This document shows positions 36,036-45,208 of a stretch of DNA of 64,000 bases, one piece after another. Source of the DNA: JAICXG01 sp963801255 (GTDB lineage Bacteria > Verrucomicrobiota > Verrucomicrobiia > Chthoniobacterales > UBA10450). Both the position numbers and the translations under genes were made by a program. Location of the stretch: the NCBI GenBank assembly GCA_963801255.1, contig CAWDEC010000019.1, positions 212,756 to 276,755 on the forward strand, in the 5' to 3' direction. The number at the start of each line of letters is the position of its first letter. Positions within the stretch are counted from its first letter, which is position 1. The notes beneath the pieces were generated by a model that was given only the letters and a program-made list of their open reading frames with translations, made no database searches and was not told where the DNA came from.

Positions 36036-37297
36036 ACCTGCTCTACGGTCGGTTAGTCGAAATCAGCGACGAGGATGGAATTCAAAGCGGCAAGATTGAG
36101 GTCGACGGCGCGAGCAAGAAAGTCGCACTCGGACTCCTGACAGACGTAACGTGCGGTGATACGCTTTTGGTCTGCGACGGCGTCGCGATCAGCAAAGTTC
36201 AACAACAACCGGAGGTGTCAGCGATGAATGCTCCTACGTTAAATATCAACGAGGAAAAACTGAACAAGTTTCTCGGTCAGGCGATCGGTGAATTAGGCGC
36301 GGCCATGAATGTCGCGCTCGTTATTACGGGTGATCGACTCGGCCTCTACAAGGCGATGGCAGGAGCCGGTCCAATGACCTCCGAAGAACTGGCGAAGAAA
36401 ACGGGAACCGATGAGCGCTATGTCCGGGAATGGATCTCAGCCCAGGCCGCCGGCGGATTCATCGAATATGATCCTAAGACGAACAAGTTCACGCTCGCTG
36501 ACGAACAGGCAATGGCTCTGGCTGTTGATGACAGCCCATGTTTTTTGCCGGGTGCGTTTCAGCTCATCAGTTCCGTGATTACCGATGAACCGAAACTGCG
36601 GGCCGCCTTCAAGAGTGGCAAAGGTGTGGGATGGCATGAGCATGGCGCCGATCTCTTCGAAGGTACCGAACGATTCTTTCGACCAGGTTACGCCGCACAC
36701 CTGGTTTCGGAATGGATCCCTGCACTGGAAGGTATCGAAGCCAGACTGAAGGAAGGTGGGAAAGTCGCGGATGTTGGCTGCGGCCATGGCGCTTCGACGT
36801 TGCTTATGGCGAAAGCCTTTCCCAAATCCGAATTCACCGGATTCGACTATCACGACGCATCGATTAAGTGGGCTCAGGCGCAGGCTGAGAAAGCCGGCAT
36901 CGCTGACCGGGTGAAATTCAAAGTTGCGAAGGCGAAAGAGTTTCCGGGAAGCGATTATACTTTGGTGACGACCTTCGATTGTCTGCACGACATGGGAGAC
37001 CCGGCCGGCGCGGCGAGTCATGTCCGCCAGTCGCTCGCAAAAGATGGCGTTTGGATGATTGTCGAGCCGATTGCGGGCGATAAGTTGGAAGACAATCTCA
37101 ATCCAATCGGCCGGATGTATTACGGTGCTTCCACCATGATTTGCACCCCGGCATCGCGCGACCAGGAAGTCGGTCTGGCACTCGGAGCTCAGGCTGGCGA
37201 AAAGCGTTTGCGCGACGTGGTGATGAGTGGCGGTTTCAGCAGCTTCCGGCGCGCGACTCAAACGCCATTCAACCTGATCTTTGAAGCGAAGCCCTAA
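36032..37297 (+). CDS. HypC-like domain fused to SAM-dependent methyltransferase
   Basis: A 421-residue fusion. Residues 1-62 (MNLLYGRLVEISDEDG... VALGLLTDVTCGDTLLVCDG) have the small beta-barrel of HypC but lack its Cys2, so it cannot act like standard HypC. Residues 65-421 are a class I methyltransferase of the Rv2258c-like type: a winged-helix N-part (MTSEELAKKTGTDERYVREW), then the SAM motif VADVGCGHG at 246-254. The GTG start overlaps the FNT stop. Inside the frame, GGAGGTG at 36211 followed by ATG 36224 (Met65) could start the methyltransferase alone. The stop TAA lies in a copy of the dispersed motif. The substrate is unknown. Confidence 0.75.
   Translation: MNLLYGRLVEISDEDGIQSGKIEVDGASKKVALGLLTDVTCGDTLLVCDGVAISKVQQQPEVSAMNAPTLNINEEKLNKFLGQAIGELGAAMNVALVITGDRLGLYKAMAGAGPMTSEELAKKTGTDERYVREWISAQAAGGFIEYDPKTNKFTLADEQAMALAVDDSPCFLPGAFQLISSVITDEPKLRAAFKSGKGVGWHEHGADLFEGTERFFRPGYAAHLVSEWIPALEGIEARLKEGGKVADVGCGHGASTLLMAKAFPKSEFTGFDYHDASIKWAQAQAEKAGIADRVKFKVAKAKEFPGSDYTLVTTFDCLHDMGDPAGAASHVRQSLAKDGVWMIVEPIAGDKLEDNLNPIGRMYYGASTMICTPASRDQEVGLALGAQAGEKRLRDVVMSGGFSSFRRATQTPFNLIFEAKP
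36211..36226 (+). promoter_or_regulatory. Internal ribosome site and start in the HypC-like/methyltransferase gene
   Basis: GGAGGTG at 36211-36217 lies 6 bases before the in-frame ATG at 36224-36226. It is stronger than the ribosome site of the annotated GTG start. It falls at the junction of the HypC-like domain and the methyltransferase, so the methyltransferase (357 residues) may also be made as a free protein from the same message. Confidence 0.6.
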
Positions 37298-37299
37298 CG

Positions 37300-37587
37300 A
37301 TGTGTCTCGCGATTCCGGGAAAGTTGATCGAAATTGCGACCGATCCCAACGGCGTGCGGATGGGTAAGGCTAACTTCGGCGGAATCGTGAAACAGGTCTG
37401 CCTCGAATACACGCCCGAAGTCGAGAAGGGAGATTATGTCCTGGTCCACGTCGGCTTCGCCTTGAGTAAAGTAGATGAAGCGGAAGCAGCCCGCACTTAT
37501 CAAGCACTCGAGCGAATGCAACAGCTCACCGAGCTGGATATTCCTGATGTGCCGGACGAGCCCTTCGCGATTCCCAGGGTGGCATGA
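37300..37587 (+). CDS. hypC: Hydrogenase formation chaperone HypC
   Basis: A 95-residue chaperone that carries the Fe(CN)2CO unit from HypD to the large subunit. The N-terminus MCLAIPG has the essential Cys2. It starts 2 bases after the previous stop and overlaps hypD by ATGA. Its length is normal. The HypC-like domain encoded just upstream lacks this cysteine, so this gene is the working HypC. Confidence 0.95.
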   Translation: MCLAIPGKLIEIATDPNGVRMGKANFGGIVKQVCLEYTPEVEKGDYVLVHVGFALSKVDEAEAARTYQALERMQQLTELDIPDVPDEPFAIPRVA

Positions 37588-38708
37588 AATACCTGGACGA
37601 ATATCGCGACGAGGCGCTCGCCCAAAAAATCGTCAAAGAGATTCGTCGCACGGTGACAAAGCCATGGGTCTTAATGGAAGTCTGCGGAGGACAGACTCAC
37701 TCCATCGTCAAGTACGGGATCGATCGGCTCTTGCCTGACGAGGTCGAATTGGTGCATGGGCCGGGTTGTCCGGTCTGCGTGACATCGCTGGAGATGATCG
37801 ACAAGGCGCTCGAGATCGCGCGCCGGCCAGAGGTGATCTTTTGCTCCTTTGGCGACATGTTGCGCGTGCCCGGTTCGAAGGATGACCTGCTCGTTTTGAA
37901 GTCTCGTGGTGCGGATGTGCGAGTGGTCTATTCTCCGATCGATTGTCTTAAGATTGCGCGCGCCAATCCCGAAAAGAAGGTCGTCTTTTTCGCGATCGGC
38001 TTTGAGACTACGGCGCCAGCGAACGCGATGTCAGTCTGGCAGGCACATCAGCAAGGAATCGCCAATTATTCCATCCTCGTTTCGCATGTTCTTGTTCCGC
38101 CTTCGATCGCCTCAATTCTGCAATCGCCGTTCAATCGCGTGCAGGGTTTTCTCGGTCCCGGACACGTTTGTACCGTTATGGGTTACCGCGAATACGAGCC
38201 GATCGCGGCTCGCTACAAGGTGCCGATAGTCATCACCGGTTTCGAACCGATCGATATTCTCGAAGGAACGCTGATGACTATCCGCCAACTGGAAGGAGGC
38301 AAAGCGGAAGTCCAGAACCAATATCCGAGAGTCGTTAGTCGTGAGGGTAATAAGGTTGCCCAGGACTTGGTGAACAAGGTTTTCGAAGTCGGCGACCGCA
38401 AATGGCGCGGGGTGGGTTCAATTCCCAAGAGTGGTTACAAACTGCGCTATGAGTTTCGAGATTATGATGCCGACCGCATCTTCGACACGCGCGAGATCGA
38501 CACGAAGGAACCCGAGATTTGTATTAGCGGACTGGTTCTGCGTGGGGTGAAGAAACCCCACGACTGTCCTGCCTTCGGGAATCTTTGCACGCCCGAACAT
38601 CCGTTGGGCGCGACCATGGTTTCCGCGGAAGGCGCCTGCGCCGCTTATTATGCCTACGGCCGCCATCTCGAAGCGCACAAGCGCCCCGAGAACGCATTGA
38701 CTTCCTAG
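37584..38708 (+). CDS. hypD: Hydrogenase formation protein HypD
   Basis: A 374-residue protein with a [4Fe-4S] cluster, the scaffold on which Fe(CN)2CO is put together with HypC. CGGQTH (Cys34) and GPGCPVC (Cys62, Cys65) are the conserved metal and redox motifs, and GFETTAP follows. The C-terminal cysteines (CPAFGNLCTPEHPLG, and GACAAYY) bind the cluster. ATGA overlap with hypC. Confidence 0.95.
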   Translation: MKYLDEYRDEALAQKIVKEIRRTVTKPWVLMEVCGGQTHSIVKYGIDRLLPDEVELVHGPGCPVCVTSLEMIDKALEIARRPEVIFCSFGDMLRVPGSKDDLLVLKSRGADVRVVYSPIDCLKIARANPEKKVVFFAIGFETTAPANAMSVWQAHQQGIANYSILVSHVLVPPSIASILQSPFNRVQGFLGPGHVCTVMGYREYEPIAARYKVPIVITGFEPIDILEGTLMTIRQLEGGKAEVQNQYPRVVSREGNKVAQDLVNKVFEVGDRKWRGVGSIPKSGYKLRYEFRDYDADRIFDTREIDTKEPEICISGLVLRGVKKPHDCPAFGNLCTPEHPLGATMVSAEGACAAYYAYGRHLEAHKRPENALTS

Positions 38709-38748
38709 CCGTGCGCTGGAGCAGGTTAGCCGATTCGGTGGCTCTAGG

Positions 38749-39360
38749 ATGAGCACGACTAGCAAATTCGACGAGGCCTTTTCGGCGAAAGTGCTTCGTA
38801 AATGCAATGAAAGCATGGAAACCAAGGAACAGTTCTTCGCGACCTATGCCGATTCACTCGACGAGATGTCTCGTGCGATGGCCGAACGTTTCCGAAATGG
38901 TGGGCGGCTCTTTGCCATGGGAAACGGCGGCAGTCTTTGCGATGCGCTGCACATCGCCGTCGAGTTCAATCATCCCATTATCGAGAAGCGACTCGCCTTT
39001 CCCGCCATTCCGCTCATGACCGATATCGCGACCATGACGGCCATCAGCAACGATCTGGATTTCACGCGTGTCTTTGTAAACCAACTTCGCTTACAAGCCA
39101 CGTCCCATGATATCGCGATGGTCTTTAGCACGAGCGGGAAGTCCCCGAATCTTATCTATGCCCTCGAAGCCGCACGGGAAAAAGAGATGCTGACGGTTGC
39201 ATTCTCCGGAAAGGACGGCGGCCGCTTTCCCGATGTCTCCGATTACTGCTACATCGTCCCCTCTTACAGCATCCATCGCATTCAGGAAGCGCACGCCACA
39301 GCCGTGCACATCATCTGGGATTTGGTCCATATCGCGCTAGGGGCAGAGGATGTCACCTGA
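38749..39360 (+). CDS. SIS-domain phosphosugar isomerase-like protein
   Basis: A 203-residue SIS-domain protein close to GmhA (sedoheptulose-7-phosphate isomerase). GNGGSLCDALHIAVEF (phosphosugar-binding loop) and FSTSGKSPN are the two SIS motifs. It sits between hypD and hypE, overlapping hypE by 11 bases. Genes of this kind are seen in the same place in other group 1h loci, so a link to hydrogenase maturation is possible, but no heptose pathway genes are nearby and the true role is unknown. Confidence 0.8.
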   Translation: MSTTSKFDEAFSAKVLRKCNESMETKEQFFATYADSLDEMSRAMAERFRNGGRLFAMGNGGSLCDALHIAVEFNHPIIEKRLAFPAIPLMTDIATMTAISNDLDFTRVFVNQLRLQATSHDIAMVFSTSGKSPNLIYALEAAREKEMLTVAFSGKDGGRFPDVSDYCYIVPSYSIHRIQEAHATAVHIIWDLVHIALGAEDVT

Positions 39361-40429
39361 CGACTCTCGAGATACTGCCGCAGGGGACTTATTAAGCGCG
39401 AGCTGTCCGCTCCCGATTACCGACTACAAGGAGATCGTGCTCGCTCATGGTAGCGGCGGGAAACTGAGTCATCAGCTCATCTCAAAGATCGTTCTGCCGC
39501 AATTCGCGAACGATTTTCTGGCTCCGTTGCACGACGGGGCCGTTTTTTCGTTAGGCAAGGAACGCGTGGCTTTCAGCACTGATTCCTATGTCGTTAATCC
39601 GATATTTTTTCCGGGTGGCGACATTGGAAAGCTCGCGGTGCATGGGACGGTGAACGACCTCGCCATGTGCGGCGCGAAACCACTTTATCTTTCGGTCGGC
39701 TTTATTCTCGAAGAGGGACTGCCGATGGAAGACTTTTGGCGCGTTGTACAATCGATGCGCGCGGCGGCAGATGCAGCCGGCGTGCAGCTGGTCACCGGTG
39801 ATACCAAAGTGGTGGATCGCGGCAAGGCCGACAAGATCTTCGTTAATACTGCCGGGATTGGTCTTATCGCAGAGGAGACAAGGATCGCTCCGGCGCGCGC
39901 GCAACCGGGCGACAAGGTCATTATCAACGGACCTATTGCCGTGCACGGCATCGCCATCATGTCGGTCCGCGAAGGCCTTGAGTTCGAGACCGAGATTGCG
40001 AGCGACACGGCCGCGCTTCACGGCTTGGTGAGCGAGTTACTCAATGCCTGTCCGGATGTGCACGTCTTGCGCGATCCGACCCGTGGCGGTGTGACGAGCG
40101 CGCTAACCGAAATTGCGCAAGCCGCTCAAGTGGGGGTCGTTCTGCGCGAAGCATGCATTCCAATCAGCGAAGAGGTAAAAGGAGCCTGCGAGATTCTGGG
40201 GCTCGACCCGCTCTATGTCGCCAATGAAGGAAAACTGATTGCTATCATCGCGGCGGCGGACGCGGAAAAAGCTTTGGCGACATTGCGTCGATTTCCGTTA
40301 GGCAAGGAAGCCGCCATTATTGGCGAAATTACGGATGATCATCCTGGCTTCGTGGTTATGAAGACGCGCGTGGGTGGCACACGGGTGGTCGACATGCTTT
40401 CGGGCGAACAACTACCTCGCATTTGTTAG
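39350..40429 (+). CDS. hypE: Hydrogenase expression/formation protein HypE
   Basis: A 359-residue PurM-like ATPase that dehydrates the carbamoyl group on its C-terminal cysteine to a thiocyanate, the donor of the CN ligands. The start of the core reads IVLAHGSGGK, DPTRGG is the nucleotide motif, and the protein ends in PRIC with the essential terminal Cys. It is the last gene of the hydrogenase unit. Confidence 0.95.
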   Translation: MSPDDSRDTAAGDLLSASCPLPITDYKEIVLAHGSGGKLSHQLISKIVLPQFANDFLAPLHDGAVFSLGKERVAFSTDSYVVNPIFFPGGDIGKLAVHGTVNDLAMCGAKPLYLSVGFILEEGLPMEDFWRVVQSMRAAADAAGVQLVTGDTKVVDRGKADKIFVNTAGIGLIAEETRIAPARAQPGDKVIINGPIAVHGIAIMSVREGLEFETEIASDTAALHGLVSELLNACPDVHVLRDPTRGGVTSALTEIAQAAQVGVVLREACIPISEEVKGACEILGLDPLYVANEGKLIAIIAAADAEKALATLRRFPLGKEAAIIGEITDDHPGFVVMKTRVGGTRVVDMLSGEQLPRIC

Positions 40430-40494
40430 GCTGCTCTTCGCCTCACTATTCTCACGCCGGTCGCGCGTGTTGCCCGCGTGTATGTTAGCCAAGG

Positions 40495-42012
40495 ATGAAA
40501 AGGGTCTTTGGACTGGAGACAGAGTATGGGATCACGCGCGATGGAGTGGAATCGGTCGACGTGGTAGCGGAGTCGATCGAGCTGGTGCGCGGCTATACCG
40601 AGCATGGCGCCCATATGAAATGGGATTACGACTTGGAAGACCCGCATCGCGACGCGCGCGGCTTTCGCGCCCGCGAGTTATTGCAGGACACGGATGAGTC
40701 AGCTTACTTTGAGATCGATCGCAACCGGCCGCTAAGCTTCGAAGAAATCAAAAGCGATCTCGTCCTGAGTAATGGCGCGCGCTTTTACAACGATCATGCG
40801 CATCCGGAGTATTCCACTCCGGAATGCGCGACCTTGCAGGAGATTGTCGCGCAGGATAAGGCTGGCGAGCGAATCCTGACCGAATGCGCGCGGCGCCGAA
40901 ACGAGAAGTTGGCTGAGACTGGCGCCGTCCGGCTTTATAAAAACAATACCGACTTTTCAGGCCATAGCTACGGCTGTCACGACAACTACCTCATGCGGCG
41001 CGATGTGCCCTGGGACCGAATCGTCTCCGGCGTTCTGCCATTCTTGATTACTCGGCAAATCTTTGCCGGCGCCGGAAAGATGGGTATCGAGACCGAAAGC
41101 GCCGGCGGGCAGCCGGGGACTTATCAGATATCGCAGCGGGCAGATTTCTTCAGTGTTCTGGTAAGCATCGATACGATGAATCGGCGGCCGCTGGTAAATA
41201 CGCGTGACGAGCCTCACGCGGATCCGCGAATTTATCGGCGTTTCCACATTATCCTGGGCGACGCAAACATGAGTGAATGGGCGACCGCCTTGAAGATCGG
41301 CACGACGGCTTTGGTGCTCGACTTAATCGAGCGAGGGATGGCGCCACAAATTGAGATCGCACAACCGATCGATGCCATCAAATCGATCAGTCGCGATCAG
41401 ACCTATGACTGGATTATTGAGCTAAGCGACGGTCGCAAGATCTCCGCCATTCAAGTGCAACGCATCTACCTGGCTGCGGTACGAAAAGCACTCAGGCAGG
41501 TAGATGAAGATGTGGAATGGGTGCTGCGAGAATGGGAAAGCGTCCTGAATGATCTTGAGCGCGATGTCTTGCTTTGTCGTGACCGGGTCGATTGGGTGGC
41601 GAAAAAGGAATTGCTCGAGACTTTGCGTCGCGGGGAAAACTTATCCTGGAACGATCCGTGGCTCCAGGCAATCGACCTTGAGTATCACAACATCGCTCCA
41701 GAGACTGGGCTCTACTACGAGTTGCTCCGGCAGGGAACCATGCGCCGCTTTGTGAATGAGGCGCAGATCAAGGAAGCGATATTTGCGCCGCCGACAGATA
41801 CGCGGGCTTACTTCCGTGGGCGATCAGTTGCGCGCTTTAACTCGCAGATCAAGTCGATCCAGTGGGATGAAATCGTCTTTAGCGATGGTGCATTGAGTCA
41901 GCGTGTGCAGTTGACGCAACCCAATGACAATCCGCGGCTCGCGGCGCTAAATGCAGCCGCACGCGAGGCCGCGGATTATCCAGAGTTTATCCGCACGGTG
42001 GCGACGCTGTAG
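40495..42012 (+). CDS. dop: Dop (Pup deamidase/depupylase)-like protein
   Basis: A 505-residue member of the Dop/PafA family of carboxylate-amine ligase-like enzymes. GLETEYGIT (6-14) starts the nucleotide site; MKWDYDLEDPHRDARGF (41-57) matches the segment next to the Dop loop; NGARFYNDHAHPEYSTPEC (93-111) matches Dop rather than PafA, with Asp100 as the likely nucleophile. In Actinobacteria Dop activates Pup and removes it from proteins going to the proteasome. No Pup, PafA, Mpa or proteasome gene is visible in this window. It follows hypE by 65 bases on the same strand but is probably a separate unit. Confidence 0.8.
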   Translation: MKRVFGLETEYGITRDGVESVDVVAESIELVRGYTEHGAHMKWDYDLEDPHRDARGFRARELLQDTDESAYFEIDRNRPLSFEEIKSDLVLSNGARFYNDHAHPEYSTPECATLQEIVAQDKAGERILTECARRRNEKLAETGAVRLYKNNTDFSGHSYGCHDNYLMRRDVPWDRIVSGVLPFLITRQIFAGAGKMGIETESAGGQPGTYQISQRADFFSVLVSIDTMNRRPLVNTRDEPHADPRIYRRFHIILGDANMSEWATALKIGTTALVLDLIERGMAPQIEIAQPIDAIKSISRDQTYDWIIELSDGRKISAIQVQRIYLAAVRKALRQVDEDVEWVLREWESVLNDLERDVLLCRDRVDWVAKKELLETLRRGENLSWNDPWLQAIDLEYHNIAPETGLYYELLRQGTMRRFVNEAQIKEAIFAPPTDTRAYFRGRSVARFNSQIKSIQWDEIVFSDGALSQRVQLTQPNDNPRLAALNAAAREAADYPEFIRTVATL

Positions 42013-42052
42013 ATATCGGCACCGCCGGCAGGACGAAGCTCTATTGAATGAG

Positions 42053-42466
42053 TTAGCCGCCTTGCGCTCTGCGACGAGCCGCCCAGCGGGCCTTCATCAT
42101 CTGCGAAAGCTTTTTGCGGCCAGCGGCGCTGATTCCGCCTTTTTTCTTACCGCCGGACTTCTTAGCTGCGGTGCTAGCAGCGGCGGATGTCCCGCCACCG
42201 GCAGCTTTAGCCCGAGCCCAGCGCGCGCGAGCAGCCGCGGCGATGCGGGCACGGCCTGCGGCCGAAAGTCCGCGACGGCGTCCGCGGCGTCCGCTGCTCG
42301 GAGCAGAGGAGCTAGGAGTGCTAACCGCCGCCGAGGTGCCGCCTGAAGCAGACGAGCTGCCCAGGATGCTGTTGAGTCGGGTTTGGAGCTGATTGATCTG
42401 TCTTTTCAGATCAACCGCCTCTTCCAGTTGTTTTAGAGATACGTCCATGGCGCAGTTATAAGCCAT
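42053..42466 (-). CDS. Histone H1-like basic DNA-binding protein
   Basis: A 137-residue protein with a short coiled-coil N-terminus (LKQLEEAVDLKRQINQLQTRL, about 11-31), a Ser/Gly/Ala linker, and two copies of a basic repeat: GLSAAGRARIAAAARARWAR and GISAAGRKKLSQMMKARW, joined by a Lys/Ala tail. The repeats resemble those in basic nucleoid proteins of Acidobacteria and Verrucomicrobia. The first ATG (42466) is given; the ATG at 42448 (MDVSLKQ) may be the true start. The protein ends -QGG. It is convergent with dop. Confidence 0.75.
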   Translation of the reverse strand: MAYNCAMDVSLKQLEEAVDLKRQINQLQTRLNSILGSSSASGGTSAAVSTPSSSAPSSGRRGRRRGLSAAGRARIAAAARARWARAKAAGGGTSAAASTAAKKSGGKKKGGISAAGRKKLSQMMKARWAARRRAQGG

Positions 42467-42570
42467 GTTCGAGATAGAGCAAGCACTCTTTGCGCTAAGT
42501 GCAAAGAATTTCGTTACTCGATTAGCCCGGTCTCTTCCTAACCGATGTCGCTAACTAACGGGAAAAAGAC

Positions 42571-45126
42571 TCAATCCCAGGTGATGAGCCGCAGCTCGTG
42601 GGCTTGAGGCAGATTCTCATAGATCGGGATAACCCGCACGCTGAAGCCGTAGGTGCCACTCTCCGAAGCAGGAATGAATCCCTTGTAGATGTAGTCGCCG
42701 TCCTCGCCAATCCGATGACTTTCTGCCAGCATCGTCACCGTCGGATTGCGCAAAATGTCATTTTCCGCTGCGCCATGATAAGCTTCCACCCGGACGTATT
42801 TGGGATCCACCGGGCCGAGATGGATGCGAGCCGAGACTTGAAGCGAGTCACCTACAGGAATGCGATGGCGATCCTTGTTTGCCACCTGCACGTCGCTAAT
42901 GCGGACTTGCGGCCAATCTTTCCGCATCTCGCCCTTCCATTGACTTACCAAAGTCGCAGTCCGCCACCCATCGCGCGAGAATTCGCTGTGAGCTTTCGCC
43001 GCCGGAATGTAGAGCTTTTCGGTGTAATCTTTCACCATCCGATGAGTGTTGAAGACTGGTGTCACACTGCGGATGGATTCCCGCATAAGTTGTAGCCAGG
43101 CGAGAGGAAGCTTGCCATCCGGCTTTGCGTAATAGAGCGGAATGATCTGGTTTTCGAGCACCTGATAAAGGCTGGCGGCATCTACTTCATTTTGGAAGTC
43201 GGCATCGCCTTCCGTTATCTCTGCCCCGATCGCCCAACCATTTTTGCCGTTGTAACTTTCACACCACCAGCCATCGAGCACGCTCAAGTTAAGGCCGCCG
43301 TTGGGAGGAAGTTTCATCCCGCTCGTGCCGCTGGCTTCCAGAGGACGCAGTGGATTGTTAAGCCAAAGGTCAACCCCCTGGACGAGGCGGCGAGCAATGT
43401 AAGTATCGTAGTCCTCGACAAAGACGATCCGATTGTGGAAACCGGTTTCGCGCGTCAGCTTGTACACTTGCTGGATGAGTGCTTTGCCACCTTCGTCGCG
43501 TGGATGAGCTTTCCCGGCAAAGATGAATTGCACCGGGCGTGCCAGGTCGTTGAGTAGGCGAAGGAGCCGGTCGGGATCGCTGAAAAGTAATGCCCCGCGT
43601 TTGTAAGTGGCAAAGCGGCGGGCAAAGCCAATCGTCAGAATCTCCGGATCGAGAATGGAGTTGACCGAACGGATTGCTTCCGGTGATTCGCCGATTCGCG
43701 TCCGGCGCGCGCGCACCCGATCCCGGACAAAGGTTACCAGGCGCAGCTTGAGCTTTTGATGAGTCTCCCATAGCTCAACATCGGGAATATCGATTACCCC
43801 CCGCCAGAAGTCTGGCTCGGCAAGATGTTCCTCCCAATCGCCGAGATACTTTGTATAAAGCGCGGAAAATTCCGGCGCCATCCAAGTCTTGGTATGAATC
43901 CCGTTGGTGATACTGGTAATCGGGACTTCGTGAGTTGGCACGCCCGCCCAGACATCTTTCCAGAGTGCCTGACTGACCGCGCCGTGCAATTTGCTTACAC
44001 CATTCGCATGCCGACTCATGCGCAAGGCAAGAATGGTCATGCTAAAGCTTGCCACCGGATCGGTGGTCGTTTGCCCGAAACGGAAAAGCTCATCGAAAGG
44101 AATCTTGAGTTGCGCGGCGAAGTCGCTGAAGTAGCGCACCATCATTTCCCGGGGAAAGGAGTCATTCCCTGCCGGCACAGGCGTGTGAGTGGTAAAGACA
44201 TTTGCCGAGGCCACGACCTGGAGTGCGGAATAAAAGTCGAGATCGTGCTGCGTCACATGCAGCCGGATGCGTTCGAGGGCGAGAAAGGCCGAGTGACCTT
44301 CATTCATGTGAAACACTTCCGCCTCGAACCCGAGCGCGCTAAGCGCTTTTACCCCACCGATACCGAGAACGACCTCCTGCCGCATGCGCATCTCGAGATC
44401 GCCGCCATATAACTCGGCGGTAATGAGTCGGTCTTCCGGGGCATTTTCCTGAATATCTGTATCCAGCAGATAAAGGTTGATTCTCCCGACATGCAGCTCC
44501 CAGATCTTGGCAAAGACTTCGCGACCGAGAAGCGGCACCGCCACGAGCAGAATCTGATCGTTGCGCATGACTTCGCGGAGCGGGAGATGGTGAAAGTTCT
44601 GGTTCAGATTAACCGCTTCCTGCCAACCATCCTTGTTGATCAGTTGCTTGAAATAGCCGTGACGGTAGAGCAATCCGACCGCGACAAAGTTCAGGTCAAG
44701 ATCGCTCGCCGACTTGCAGTGATCGCCTGAAAGAATGCCGAGCCCGCCAGAGTAATTGGGAATGGATTCATGAAAGCCAAACTCGGCCGAGAAATAAGCA
44801 ATCGGCTTCTTGATCTCGCTCCCAGGACCTTTCTTCCCATAGGTGTCTTTGCGAGAGAGATATTTCTTATAAGCAGTGTGCACCTCCGCGAGATCGCGTA
44901 AGAAAACTTCGTCCTGCGCTACTTCGACCAGTCGCGCCTGGCGTACGAGCTGAAGCATGCGCAGCGGATTATGGTTCGTTCGATCCCACAGGAGCGGATC
45001 GAGATGACGAAAGAGCCGGCGCGCCGAGGGTTCCCAGGTCCACCAAAGATTGAAAACCATCTCGCGCAGGGGTTCGAGTTTGGCCGGCAGATTAGGGATG
45101 ACGTTGTAAGTCTGAATGTTCGGCAT
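42571..45126 (-). CDS. glgP: Alpha-glucan phosphorylase
   Basis: An 851-residue alpha-1,4-glucan phosphorylase of the type with an N-terminal DUF3417 region (start MPNIQTYNVIPNLPAKLEPLR), as in Thermotoga and Mycobacterium. It releases glucose-1-phosphate from glycogen or maltodextrin using PLP. FSAEFGFHESIPNYSGGLGILSGDH and EASGTSGMKLPPNGGLNLSVLDGWW are the substrate and PLP-phosphate regions. About 150 extra C-terminal residues form a beta domain. It stands alone; no other glycogen genes are in the window. Confidence 0.93.
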   Translation of the reverse strand: MPNIQTYNVIPNLPAKLEPLREMVFNLWWTWEPSARRLFRHLDPLLWDRTNHNPLRMLQLVRQARLVEVAQDEVFLRDLAEVHTAYKKYLSRKDTYGKKGPGSEIKKPIAYFSAEFGFHESIPNYSGGLGILSGDHCKSASDLDLNFVAVGLLYRHGYFKQLINKDGWQEAVNLNQNFHHLPLREVMRNDQILLVAVPLLGREVFAKIWELHVGRINLYLLDTDIQENAPEDRLITAELYGGDLEMRMRQEVVLGIGGVKALSALGFEAEVFHMNEGHSAFLALERIRLHVTQHDLDFYSALQVVASANVFTTHTPVPAGNDSFPREMMVRYFSDFAAQLKIPFDELFRFGQTTTDPVASFSMTILALRMSRHANGVSKLHGAVSQALWKDVWAGVPTHEVPITSITNGIHTKTWMAPEFSALYTKYLGDWEEHLAEPDFWRGVIDIPDVELWETHQKLKLRLVTFVRDRVRARRTRIGESPEAIRSVNSILDPEILTIGFARRFATYKRGALLFSDPDRLLRLLNDLARPVQFIFAGKAHPRDEGGKALIQQVYKLTRETGFHNRIVFVEDYDTYIARRLVQGVDLWLNNPLRPLEASGTSGMKLPPNGGLNLSVLDGWWCESYNGKNGWAIGAEITEGDADFQNEVDAASLYQVLENQIIPLYYAKPDGKLPLAWLQLMRESIRSVTPVFNTHRMVKDYTEKLYIPAAKAHSEFSRDGWRTATLVSQWKGEMRKDWPQVRISDVQVANKDRHRIPVGDSLQVSARIHLGPVDPKYVRVEAYHGAAENDILRNPTVTMLAESHRIGEDGDYIYKGFIPASESGTYGFSVRVIPIYENLPQAHELRLITWD

Positions 45127-45208
45127 GACGTAAATCAGCTCGTTCTGAAGAAAGCGAAAAGTGTCGCAGCAAAAACAATAGCAGCAAGCGTTCCCTTTGA
45201 AGCGAGAG

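Noticed and set aside
42053..42466. The -QGG protein as Pup or UBact
   Set aside because: It is too long, strongly basic and has nucleoid-type repeats; Pup-like tags are acidic or neutral and about 60 residues.
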